A DNA stretch of 8,367 bases. Source: Limisphaerales bacterium. GTDB taxonomy: Bacteria; Verrucomicrobiota; Verrucomicrobiia; Limisphaerales; UBA8199. Below are positions 1-7,478 of this stretch, piece by piece (the first letter of the stretch is position 1; the number at the start of each line of letters is the position of its first letter). The notes beneath the pieces are model-generated. The model worked only from the letters and a program-made list of their open reading frames with translations, did not search any database and was not told the DNA's origin. The position numbers and the translations under genes were made by a program. The stretch is from the NCBI GenBank assembly GCA_025356925.1, contig JANXQE010000233.1, positions 1-8,367 of the forward strand. Reading direction: 5' to 3'.

Positions 1-42
1 TGCGACCGCCATTGAAGTCCTTGGCCATGGCCGTGGCTGAGG

Positions 43-159
43 CTAGGTGTCGTTGCCAACGAGGTTGTTCAGCCTAGTGACGGGGGGCTGACCACCTAAG
101 GCCGAATGGGGCCTGTGGTGATTGTAGAAGTGGAGCCAGGCGCCGAGCGCCTGGTTTCT
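43..159 (-). pseudogene. IS481-type transposase, C-terminal remnant
   Basis: The minus strand encodes 38 residues ending at a TAG (43-45). They include WLHFYNHHRPHSALGG, then QPPVTRLNN and a terminal GNDT. YNxHRPHSALGG followed by a PPxxRLN tail is the C-terminal end of the DDE integrase core in IS481-family transposases. The catalytic residues and the N-terminal helix-turn-helix are absent, so this cannot work as a transposase. Similarity fades at about position 159, where the stop codon of the giant gene lies. The element therefore seems to have been joined into that gene and then lost its left part, or to have recombined there. I could not identify a terminal inverted repeat in bases 1-42, which may hold the element's end and are otherwise featureless. 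An IS3-type tail is less likely, since those usually continue into a YLTP-like motif. Confidence 0.85.
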
Positions 160-3100
160 TAATTTGCCACACTCGTTCCCGTCACTGGGCTGATCACGAT
201 ATTGCCGTTTTTCACGATCGTTTGATCGCTGGAAACACCAGTTACGGTCAACGGCGGAGCCACCTGATTAAGGCTGTTGACGACAAACCCGATCGGCGGC
301 GTCGGTGTCCCAGCCGAACCCGTCTGATTGCCTATGGCGCTGATCGTTGGACCATAGACCTGGCTAACCACCGTCAAAGTGAGGCTGTTCGAAACGGTGA
401 TGCCGCCTGGATTCAGGTCGGTTGCGATGATCCAGATCGTGGCCGTCCCCACCTGGTAGCTATTGGGCGCTAGGTTAAGCGTGAGCGTACTGGCCTGCGG
501 CACGCCACTGGGCGGCAAGCCATATAGAATGTTCCCCTTATTAGTTGAACCATTGAAGACAATGTTCGTATCACCGATCAACGCCTGGTTCGCAGACACG
601 GCTTTCACGACGAGGTTTGAAAGCGGTGTGTCGACATCGGTGACCAGGAACTGAAAACTGGTCGTGCTGTTCTCTGGAATGGTTGGTGAGGTCAGACGTC
701 CAATTTCAGGTGGGAAGTTCGTGAACGGCACAGTGACAGGAATGATCGCTGTGGTCGTTGCGCCGTCACTGCGCATTGCCGTCAACGTAATATTGGCATT
801 GCCATTTTGATACTGCACCGGCTGCAGAGCGGCAATGAAGTTGCCACTGTTGGTTGGGTTCGGTCCGGTGATGGTAACGGCAGAGAGTGGCAGCAGGGCT
901 CGATTGTCCGACGCGGTAGCGGTGACGGTAAGATTCGACACCGCACTGACTGAGTCGCTGACGGTGAAACTCACATTCGAGCTTCCATTCTCAGGGATAA
1001 TAACGGGCGTTGCAGTGGTGATTGTGATCGCGGGCTTCGTGACAATCGTCAGGAAAAAGCCGCCCGTTATCTTACCGAAGTCACCCAGTGTCAGGTCGTT
1101 CAAATAGAGATTCCAAGTCCCGTTGATCTTTGTCGGGTCAACGGCGGTAAATGCTGAAAGCCGACTAGCATACCCGGTCTGTGGTGCGCCCGGCGGCAGC
1201 AATCGTTTGGTCACATAAGTCGGATGATAAGTGCCACTCACGAGCGGGTTCACGGTTGACAGGTCCGCTCCGGAATCATCGAAGATAAGGTCCAACCCGC
1301 TGACAGCCGTGGTTCCACCGCCACCTGACGTCAGCATCACCGAGGTAGTGCCATCTGGCGCGACCAGCAGCGCATCGAGATTTGCGGGCAAGCTGTTACT
1401 AAAGCCGCGCACCTCCAAGCTCACGTTAAGGATAGAGCCAACGAGGTTACTGGCAGTGAACGTGACGGGATATGGGGCCGTGTTAACATTGGTGGCGTTT
1501 CCGACAATATTGGCGATTTGCCCGTTGCCGAACAACGTCGTCGGAGGCGGGAGAACCTTCAACACGAACGAATAGGCGTTGGTCGCCTTTCCGTCTCCAA
1601 CCAGTAGGTTGATCGTGTCGTTGCCACTAACTGTTCCCAAGGGTGTAAGTTGAATTGTTCGAGCGTCGGCTGACCCACCTAACGCGATGTTGCTGTTTGG
1701 TACCAGGGTTGCGTCTGTGGATGTCGCCGTCACCGTCAGGCTCGTGGCGGGAACACCTTCTGCGCTCGCCACGGTGAAGGGAATCGGCGGAGTTGCGCTG
1801 CCGGCCACCGTCGTCACGGTCGCTGGCAGACCAGTGATTGTCGGCGCCTGATAAACGTGCACGACCTTCACCGTCACCGTGTTCGTCACGAAGGTGATTC
1901 CATCACTGATGGAAGCTGTGATCGTATTCGTCCCCGCCACATTCGGGGTGGGTGTGACCTTGACCGTCACAGTGCCGCTTGCACCTTGAACGATTCTATT
2001 GGTGGAAACCGTAACCAGCAGACCGTTCGTCGTGTTCGGAATCAGCGTTCCGTCCGTCGAAGCCACGACCAGGTTGCTTGTGTAGAGGGTCGAGTCCACG
2101 TCGGAAAGGGTGAACGTTGTCGGGATCGACTGATTCTGGAACAAAACCAGCGTGTTCGTCGGCGTGGTAATAACCGGCGGTTGGTCACCAAACGAGACCG
2201 TGATCGGGAAGGAAGTGACCTGCGCGTGCCCATTCGTGTCAGTCACGGTCAGGTAAATCGTGGTCGTCGCGTCGACGTTCGTGATGATAGATGGCAAATT
2301 TACCGATGGCGTAATGATAAGTGTCCGGATGCCTCCTCCGTTATTGGTCACCTGAAGGCTCGCAATCAGGTTCAGCACGTTGGTTGGAGCGACCACATTA
2401 TTCGTCGCTGCGGTTACCACTAGGCTCGCCGGGTCGGAGCTTTCATCCAGCACCCCGAACGTAACGATTTTAGTGGCATTCTCGGGCGTTCTCTGGGCGC
2501 CTAGGGTTGTCAGGTCGAACGCAGGTCCCGTCTGGAGGGTCAGCATCCAACCGGTGATGCTCCCGCCGACCGGGAAGCTGTCGTCCATAACGTATAACTT
2601 CCAGTTTCCGTTCGGAGAGACACCCTGCAGAGCCGCTAAATTGGTCACATAGCCCGACCCTGGAGCCGGTAAAGCGAACGAGAGCCCGCCCGCGAGGTCG
2701 GTGGGAGCGAAAGTCCCGCTGGTAATTGGCCCCGTGTTAAGCGCGCTCCCGGCGTCGTCAAAGCTGAGACGCAGATTGCTGACCGATGTGCCGCCACCAA
2801 CGTGTGCCATGAGCACGACAGCCTTTGAGTTGTCCGGGGAAACCAGCAGCACATCCACGTCCTGCGGGAACCCGTGGGAGAACCCTAAAAGAGTTACTTT
2901 GGCCCCGGTCACCAACCCATCGAGGTTGGAGACGGCGATGATTGAGGGATAGGGGGTCGAGTTGCTGGCGATCGGATAGCCCTCCGGAATGGTGATTGGC
3001 CCATCAACGCTCAAGAAGACCAGACCCTTGGTGATAGTCGCCGTAAATGTTGCGGAGGACGCTTGGCCAACCGAGTCGGTCACCAAAACAGTAATAGTCG

Positions 3101-6100
3101 CTGTTCCGGTCACGTCGGCGTCAGCAGAACGAACCGAGACACCGTACTGGAGGATGTTATGGGAATTCGTGGTGCCTACGGTCGTAGGGCCGCTTATGAC
3201 GATATTCCCGTTCGGAATCAACTTGGTGTCAGAAGCGGTCGCAGTGACCGTGAAGGGTTTGTCCTGAGGATCCCACGCGGTGAACGGAGTCAACGGCGAG
3301 GTTGTGGTAGCCGGGGTTGATACATTCCCGATGGTCGACAGGACGGGCGGCAGGTTTACTCCGTACACGGTTACGTGGAAGTTAGTCGAAGATATGGCGG
3401 CGCCCGATTGAGCGGTAACAGTCACCACGATATTGGATCCGGTCTGGAACGCGACCGGCGTGATATCCAGGATTCGGGTTGCACCCGAGCCGGCTTCGAA
3501 CGCGGCTAGAACCACCCCGGTATTGGCTGAGACCGCGTTAACTGCGATGCTGACTCCGGGCTGATCGTCGCCCACACTGACCGGGATCTGGAGCGTCTTG
3601 TCGTTTTCCTTCATCGTTACATCCGTAATTTGGCTCACAAATGGGTCGGTTTGGATACTCAACTGCCAACCACTCGCGACCACGCCCTTACCTAGTCCGT
3701 CATCGACGATATACAGAGACCAAAGACCATTGGCGTTGGTGCCGTTAAGCCCGTTGAAGGCTGCCAGCGTGAAGTTTGTTGGCCCCGCCGGAACTGAAGG
3801 AAACGCCGCAACCGTCCCGAAACTGGTGGGCTGGTATGTACCTGAAATAATTTGGGCACTGTCAGGCAGGCCAGTGGCGGCGGTGTCGGAGAATTCCAAG
3901 GTCGTGGTAGCCAAGGAATTGTTCCCACCCGCATGGCCCATGAGCAGGACCTTGGTCCCCGAAGGACTCACCAGGAGCGCATTTAAATTGTCGGGGCCGG
4001 AATGCGTAATACCGAACAGAGCGACCTGGACCTTGGAGATGGTCCCCAAGAGGTTGGTTACCGGGATGGTCGCGGGGTAGGGCGCTGCATTTGCGTTCGC
4101 TGGAACCGAGATTTGGTTCAGGTTCACAAACAGCGGATTTCCCTGGGGTAGAACCGCCGTCGTAAAGGTTTGATTCGTTGAGGCAAGGCCATCAGTCAGG
4201 ATGAAGGTTACCTGTACATCTCCGGTGTAGTTGCCGACAGGAAAGAGGATAAAGGTGCGATTGTTGCCACTGCCGCCGAGGAGAATATTGCTGTCGGGCA
4301 GTATTTTTTGGTCGCTTGAGCTTGCGGTGACCGTCAACGTCTGGAGCGGAATCGTTAGATCGACGTCACTGACTGTGAACGGGACAGGACCCAGAACTGT
4401 TCCGGCGCGGGTAATCTGTTTGACAATGAAGCTCATTGTCGGGGTGTGATTCACGAAGGTAACCGTGACGTTGTAGACGAAACTAACCGTAAAGTTGTTG
4501 TTGTCTTTAGCGGTGACGGTAACGGTGGTCTTACCAAACTGCGGACCCGTGAAGACGGCGGTCAGTACGGCCCCTCCTTTTCCCGAATTGACGTCGTAGG
4601 TGGCCCCGGAAACAGCAATCAGAGTTGGGTCAGCTGACACAATCGTCACATCCGAGGCGTTCGTAACAGTCCCGTTGATACCCGCAATCGTAAAGCTGAT
4701 GTTGGTGCTGGTCTCTGCGGGAATTGAAATGTTGGTGACCCCGCTGGTAATTGTTGGCGCAGCGAAGACGCTTAATAACCAACCTCCAGTGATTTGGCCG
4801 GCCACACCTCCGTTGGTCGCCCACAAAGTCCAAGTTCCGTTGGGTGTCGTTCCGACCAGCGAGCTAAGACCTGCAACCTGAAGCGGCACCGCCGTGATCG
4901 TGTCGTTCCCGGGCAGGCTCGATCCACCGGTAGCGGCTGCGAACAAAAGCTGAGCGTAAGTATTCGGTCCGGCTCCACCGGCGTTGTGTAGCAAAGTAAT
5001 GGGCGATCCACCCGGCGGTACCAGAGCCAGACTCAGGTTGTTTCCGGCAACGCTCTTCAAACCGGAGACGGAGACCGTCAGATTTCCGATGGCCCCGGAG
5101 ATGTTCGAAATGGCAATGCTGGAGTTGGTGGTGCCGGCATCACTGAGACCGAGCAAGTTGGTGCTGGCGAAAATCGGGTGCAAGACGGATTGGATCGTCA
5201 CCGGCAGGGTAGCCGTGCCCGTGAGATTCCCGCTGTCCTTCACCGTGAAGGTCAAAGTGGCGGTGCCAGTCGCCGCGCCCCTGGGCAGAACGGTAAACGT
5301 GCGCAACCCACCCGCGTTGGCCGGGTCAAAAAAGACACCCGCTGGATTGACAATATTGGTATCAGACGACGAGACAGAAATGGTGAGCGTGTTGGGAGTA
5401 TCACTGGGGTCCACATCCGCCACCACTGCGTTGATGACCGGAGTCACTACGCCCGCCACGGTGGAAACGGAGGAGTTCGTGATCGTGATGGTCGGCGGCT
5501 GGTTGATATGCTTCACCGCCACGGTGACGTTGCTTTGAACGGTGCCTAGCCCGTCATTCACGATCACCGTCAGGGTGTTGGTCCCGAAAGCGTTTAGTTT
5601 TGGAGTGAGCGTCACCGTGCCCGCGAGACTCGAGACACTTCCAACGGCAGTCACATCGTTTGTGGCTGCTCCGGCGAAACTAACGGTATAACCCCCGACC
5701 GGAACGCTTGAATCCTGCAAGGTGAAGCTCAAGTTGCTCGAGCTGCCATTTTCATCGAGGTTGACATAGTTCGTCACCAGGCTCAACACCGGCGTGGTGT
5801 AAAGATTCAAGCTCCAGGAATCGATGCTGCCGCTGTTCAGTGGGGAATCGTCCTCGACGTACAATCTCCATTTTCCGTTTGGCGTGCTATTGATGAGGCT
5901 GCTGAGGTGTGGACCGTAGGGCCCTGCGGGTGCAGTGCCGAGGAAGTTAATGCCCCCGTCAAAATCAGCGGGCGCGTAGGGTCCGGAGCCTACGGCCGAG
6001 AATTGCGGCAAGGCCGCGCCGGCATCATCGAAAGTGACATTGACACCGTTGATGGGCTGGCCACCGCCCGCGTGGCGCATTAACACCACGTTGGAGCCGT

Positions 6101-6371
6101 CCGGCGCCACCAACAAAACGCCCACGTCATTCGCGTAGCCGTGCTTCACGTTGTTCAGAGTGACCGTCACCTTCTCGATCGTCCCGAGCAGATTTGATGT
6201 GGTCAGATCAATGGCGGAGGGGTACGGCGTGCCGGGTGCGTTGTCGTTTATTGTGATCGCCGGCCCAGTCGCGACGTATTGGCCAAAGGCAGACACGCAC
6301 ATCAACATGGATGCCACGCCGCCAAGAACCCACGCGCCAGGACCTCTAGTATTCCTTGAATGCTTCTTCAT
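159..6371 (-). CDS. Giant secreted P-domain/Ig-like repeat protein, 3'-truncated
   Basis: This 2070-residue protein is probably exported or displayed on the surface. Residues 1-30 form a signal peptide: a basic start (KKHSRNTR), a hydrophobic stretch WVLGGVASMLM, and likely cleavage after SAFG. There is no valid lipobox. Five P-domains (as in proprotein convertases) lie at about 35-193, 400-538, 750-910, 1120-1283 and 1612-1780. Typical motifs are LLVAPDG, FDDAG, NGxWxLYVxDD and a G-x-I-x-x-W close. Between them are Ig/cadherin-like domains of about 100 residues with PENGSS, VSDVD and SSDxxIxPxxNI signatures. No subtilisin or other protease domain is visible, so a binding or scaffold role is inferred. 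The ATG is the first start after an in-frame TAA nine bases upstream; no clear Shine-Dalgarno precedes it. The last Ig-like domain stops after SPVTGTSVAN, where sibling domains continue with about 45 more residues. No C-terminal anchor or sorting signal remains. The AraC-type gene lies upstream on the same strand. Confidence 0.95.
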   Translation of the reverse strand: MKKHSRNTRGPGAWVLGGVASMLMCVSAFGQYVATGPAITINDNAPGTPYPSAIDLTTSNLLGTIEKVTVTLNNVKHGYANDVGVLLVAPDGSNVVLMRHAGGGQPINGVNVTFDDAGAALPQFSAVGSGPYAPADFDGGINFLGTAPAGPYGPHLSSLINSTPNGKWRLYVEDDSPLNSGSIDSWSLNLYTTPVLSLVTNYVNLDENGSSSNLSFTLQDSSVPVGGYTVSFAGAATNDVTAVGSVSSLAGTVTLTPKLNAFGTNTLTVIVNDGLGTVQSNVTVAVKHINQPPTITITNSSVSTVAGVVTPVINAVVADVDPSDTPNTLTISVSSSDTNIVNPAGVFFDPANAGGLRTFTVLPRGAATGTATLTFTVKDSGNLTGTATLPVTIQSVLHPIFASTNLLGLSDAGTTNSSIAISNISGAIGNLTVSVSGLKSVAGNNLSLALVPPGGSPITLLHNAGGAGPNTYAQLLFAAATGGSSLPGNDTITAVPLQVAGLSSLVGTTPNGTWTLWATNGGVAGQITGGWLLSVFAAPTITSGVTNISIPAETSTNISFTIAGINGTVTNASDVTIVSADPTLIAVSGATYDVNSGKGGAVLTAVFTGPQFGKTTVTVTAKDNNNFTVSFVYNVTVTFVNHTPTMSFIVKQITRAGTVLGPVPFTVSDVDLTIPLQTLTVTASSSDQKILPDSNILLGGSGNNRTFILFPVGNYTGDVQVTFILTDGLASTNQTFTTAVLPQGNPLFVNLNQISVPANANAAPYPATIPVTNLLGTISKVQVALFGITHSGPDNLNALLVSPSGTKVLLMGHAGGNNSLATTTLEFSDTAATGLPDSAQIISGTYQPTSFGTVAAFPSVPAGPTNFTLAAFNGLNGTNANGLWSLYIVDDGLGKGVVASGWQLSIQTDPFVSQITDVTMKENDKTLQIPVSVGDDQPGVSIAVNAVSANTGVVLAAFEAGSGATRILDITPVAFQTGSNIVVTVTAQSGAAISSTNFHVTVYGVNLPPVLSTIGNVSTPATTTSPLTPFTAWDPQDKPFTVTATASDTKLIPNGNIVISGPTTVGTTNSHNILQYGVSVRSADADVTGTATITVLVTDSVGQASSATFTATITKGLVFLSVDGPITIPEGYPIASNSTPYPSIIAVSNLDGLVTGAKVTLLGFSHGFPQDVDVLLVSPDNSKAVVLMAHVGGGTSVSNLRLSFDDAGSALNTGPITSGTFAPTDLAGGLSFALPAPGSGYVTNLAALQGVSPNGNWKLYVMDDSFPVGGSITGWMLTLQTGPAFDLTTLGAQRTPENATKIVTFGVLDESSDPASLVVTAATNNVVAPTNVLNLIASLQVTNNGGGIRTLIITPSVNLPSIITNVDATTTIYLTVTDTNGHAQVTSFPITVSFGDQPPVITTPTNTLVLFQNQSIPTTFTLSDVDSTLYTSNLVVASTDGTLIPNTTNGLLVTVSTNRIVQGASGTVTVKVTPTPNVAGTNTITASISDGITFVTNTVTVKVVHVYQAPTITGLPATVTTVAGSATPPIPFTVASAEGVPATSLTVTATSTDATLVPNSNIALGGSADARTIQLTPLGTVSGNDTINLLVGDGKATNAYSFVLKVLPPPTTLFGNGQIANIVGNATNVNTAPYPVTFTASNLVGSILNVSLEVRGFSNSLPANLDALLVAPDGTTSVMLTSGGGGTTAVSGLDLIFDDSGADLSTVNPLVSGTYHPTYVTKRLLPPGAPQTGYASRLSAFTAVDPTKINGTWNLYLNDLTLGDFGKITGGFFLTIVTKPAITITTATPVIIPENGSSNVSFTVSDSVSAVSNLTVTATASDNRALLPLSAVTITGPNPTNSGNFIAALQPVQYQNGNANITLTAMRSDGATTTAIIPVTVPFTNFPPEIGRLTSPTIPENSTTSFQFLVTDVDTPLSNLVVKAVSANQALIGDTNIVFNGSTNKGNILYGLPPSGVPQASTLTLNLAPNSYQVGTATIWIIATDLNPGGITVSNSLTLTVVSQVYGPTISAIGNQTGSAGTPTPPIGFVVNSLNQVAPPLTVTGVSSDQTIVKNGNIVISPVTGTSVAN
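162..362 (-). other. Broken terminal Ig-like domain
   Basis: Residues 2004-2070 match the first half of the Ig-like subtype that precedes P-domains elsewhere in the protein. They run from the TPPIGFVV strand, through LTVTGVSSDQ, to NGNIVIS. In siblings the next residues are RT followed by two or three strands, a DG turn and the linker into a P-domain. Here a TAA follows immediately and IS481-type coding sequence begins, so the fold is incomplete. Confidence 0.75.
1032..6269 (-). repeat. Five P-domain/Ig-like protein modules
   Basis: The coding repeats run as follows: P1 6269-5793, P2 5174-4758, P3 4124-3642, P4 3014-2523, P5 1538-1032. P1, P2 and P3 are each followed by two Ig-like domains, P4 by three, and P5 by two complete ones plus a broken third. 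The Ig-like domain just before each of P2-P5 belongs to one subtype, with a late SSDxxIxPxxNI motif. It ends in a short linker, such as LPQGNPLF or LPPPTTLF, leading into the next P-domain. P2 is divergent: the FDDAG motif has become LFAAATGG and the YVxDD motif has become LWATNGG. DNA similarity between copies is low by eye, so the duplications look old. Confidence 0.85.
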
Positions 6372-6455
6372 AATTATTTAACTGATTTTAGGCTCAGGAT
6401 CGGACACCCTGATGATTAAGCACATCTCTGACTTCACCAAAGTTTTTCAATAATA

Positions 6456-6473
6456 AGCGCACCTAGATGCGCT
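6456..6473. promoter_or_regulatory. Imperfect 18-bp palindrome upstream of giant gene
   Basis: AGCGCACCTAGATGCGCT is symmetric around CTAG, with one symmetric mismatch pair (16 of 18 positions). It lies about 85 bases upstream of the giant gene's ATG, between the direct-repeat array and the start. It could be a dimeric repressor site or, if transcribed, a short leader hairpin. No partner protein is identified. Confidence 0.35.
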
Positions 6474-6509
6474 ACGTTTCGCCATTAATGCGGTGACTGA
6501 GCTAATGCA

Positions 6510-6581
6510 GCAAACCAAAACCATTATCCAAAACCGACATTGTTGTCTAAGCCCGACAAAGATTACCTATATGCGACATCC
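6510..6581 (-). promoter_or_regulatory. Three-repeat operator array R1, giant gene
   Basis: Read on the plus strand, three 17-base units start at 6523, 6542 and 6562, each a variant of WTTRTCYAAAACCGACA. The 19- and 20-base spacing is close to two helical turns, as in direct-repeat half-sites bound by AraC/XylS-family proteins. The whole 72-base block matches array R2 (7129-7200) without a gap at 55 of 72 positions. Both edges are identical: 11 bases (GCAAACCAAAA) on the gene side and 9 (GCGACATCC) on the far side. The near edge is 138 bases upstream of the giant gene's ATG. A regulatory role is inferred from spacing, duplication and the AraC-type gene between the copies. Confidence 0.72.
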
Positions 6582-6676
6582 TTATTCCGACTGGCGCGGT
6601 TTTCTGTGAATAAGCTGTTAATATCTCTGATGAGGAGCAGCGGCCTGGTTTCCATGAATTCTCGTTCACCATCGGC

Positions 6677-7075
6677 TTAAAGTTGAGTTGGAGCCCGGCC
6701 CCTCAAAACGCTCCAGCTGTTCTTGGAGATCTTCAAGCTCGACGACGTCTTGATCTCGCTGGTGTGAGGAGGAGCAAAGCTCTGAGGCGAAGTTCCGAAT
6801 ACCTTTTTGAATTCGCGGCAGAAGTGAGATTCATTAGCAAATTTCAATTCATTGGCGGCCGCTTTGTTGGAATATCCCTGTCCGATGAGGTCCTTTGCCA
6901 GGCGACACTGCAACTCTCGGAGCCAGTGGCTGGGTGTGCAATGCAAATGTTGCCGGAAAAGCCGCTGCAACTGGCGCTCCGAAATGGAACAAAGCGAGGC
7001 CATCTTGGCGGAATTGAAATCGGCTTCTCTCGCCACTTGTTCCCACTGCTCGATTGTCAGTAGGCTCCCGTTCAC
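6677..7075 (-). CDS. Short AraC/XylS-type DNA-binding regulator
   Basis: This 132-residue protein is little more than an AraC-family DNA-binding domain. The first helix-turn-helix is at about residues 22-43 (MASLCSISERQLQRLFRQ). A connecting helix follows at 51-64, then the second helix-turn-helix and family signature at about 69-100, with SHFCREFKKVFGTSPQSF. Usual AraC regulators are 250-300 residues with an N-terminal ligand or dimerisation domain; none is present, and the last 30 residues are low-complexity and basic. The start is GTG: an in-frame TGA lies three codons upstream and the next in-frame ATG (residue 25) would cut into the first helix-turn-helix. An ATG two bases further upstream is out of frame and runs straight into TGA. 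AAAGTGA may be a weak ribosome binding site. Arrays R1 and R2 flank the gene, suggesting autoregulation and control of the giant gene. Confidence 0.93.
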   Translation of the reverse strand: MNGSLLTIEQWEQVAREADFNSAKMASLCSISERQLQRLFRQHLHCTPSHWLRELQCRLAKDLIGQGYSNKAAANELKFANESHFCREFKKVFGTSPQSFAPPHTSEIKTSSSLKISKNSWSVLRGRAPTQL

Positions 7076-7128
7076 ATGCGATCACTTTGAAACATCGTGC
7101 TCAATCAATGACGCCTTAAAGATGCGCC

Positions 7129-7200
7129 GCAAACCAAAAGAATTGTCTAAAACCGAAATGTTTATCTAAAACCGACCTATATTATCCACAGGCGACATCC
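7129..7200 (-). promoter_or_regulatory. Three-repeat operator array R2, regulator gene
   Basis: Three 17-base units start at 7142, 7161 and 7181 on the plus strand, with the same 19/20-base spacing as R1. The middle unit (TTTATCTAAAACCGACC) is close to the consensus; the outer unit is the most diverged and ends in GGCGACA, like its R1 counterpart (TGCGACA). The array sits 53 bases upstream of the regulator's GTG, the usual place for an autoregulatory site. Both arrays have the same orientation relative to the gene they precede. A promoter between array and gene was not clear, though TTTAAG (minus strand, near 7117) is a weak -10 candidate. Confidence 0.72.
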
Positions 7201-7308
7201 CCCCGACGAGAAGGATCATTTCGAGACTCCCCGACGCGCTACCTCGACTTGATCAGCCAGGTTTGGAAGCTGCCAAATCGCCGGCGGACCGATCACGCGG
7301 GTGACTGA
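7201..7308 (+). pseudogene. Possible orphan coding fragment
   Basis: One plus-strand frame reads 35 residues including RYLDLISQVWKLPNRRR before a TGA at 7306-7308. The composition looks protein-like, but the frame has no start codon and runs back into array R2. If real, it is the tail of a gene whose 5' part was replaced when the R2-regulator block arrived. I do not recognise the family; chance is a fair alternative. Confidence 0.2.
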
Positions 7309-7478
7309 CTTCAATGCTGTGGGCGGTGCTCCAATAGAATAATGGCAGTCGTAGAGGAATCACGATAGATGCAGACCGAGAGACACGGCTTGGAGCTCAC
7401 CCGGATTGACTCACCGTTTGGGCAGGCGCTGCTGTCCGACTCAGGGCAGCGTCGGTGCTCAAGGGGCCCGAAGGGTGC

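Larger units (their letters stand above)
6372..6676. other. Intergenic region upstream of giant gene
   Basis: These 305 bases separate the AraC-type stop codon from the giant gene's ATG. They contain an array of three direct repeats (6510-6581) and an imperfect palindrome (6456-6473). The 137 bases next to the giant gene are AT-rich near the start codon and lack a recognisable ribosome binding site. TTGAAA on the minus strand (6449-6444) resembles a -35 box, but no good -10 follows at 16-18 bases. I see no terminator hairpin after the AraC-type gene, so read-through into the giant gene is possible. Confidence 0.6.
7076..7478. other. Region between regulator and small Cys/His protein
   Basis: These 403 bases contain repeat array R2 (7129-7200) and, beyond it, no gene I can support. 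Bases 7201-7308 are an open plus-strand stretch that reads like a protein fragment. A 39-codon ATG frame at 7369-7488 has AGAGGA ten bases upstream but no recognisable product. I see no tRNA, IS end or intrinsic terminator here. Confidence 0.5.

Noticed and set aside
23..32. GGCCATGGCC perfect 10-bp palindrome
   Set aside because: Short GC-rich palindromes of this size occur by chance, and it matches no IS481 end that I can identify.
1857..2423. Plus-strand 188-codon open frame inside the giant gene, with similar shorter ones along 222-6381
   Set aside because: All are antisense shadows of the repetitive Thr/Val/Ser/Asn-rich coding sequence. None shows a domain, a ribosome binding site or protein-like composition.
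6297..6302. Lipoprotein signal at Cys25 of the giant protein
   Set aside because: The residue before the cysteine is Met rather than Gly, Ala or Ser, so the lipobox fails; ordinary signal peptidase cleavage after SAFG fits better.
6547..6672. Minus-strand 41-codon ATG frame just after the AraC-type stop
   Set aside because: No ribosome binding site, no recognisable product, and it reads through array R1, which is better explained as an operator.
6683..7063. Plus-strand 126-codon open frame opposite the AraC-type gene, and other overlapping frames at 6849-7169
   Set aside because: The minus-strand frame carries both AraC helix-turn-helix motifs in order; these others are shadows.
6510..7200. 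CRISPR-like array
   Set aside because: Units are only 17 bases at 19/20-base spacing, with no room for spacers, three per block, and the blocks flank a gene.
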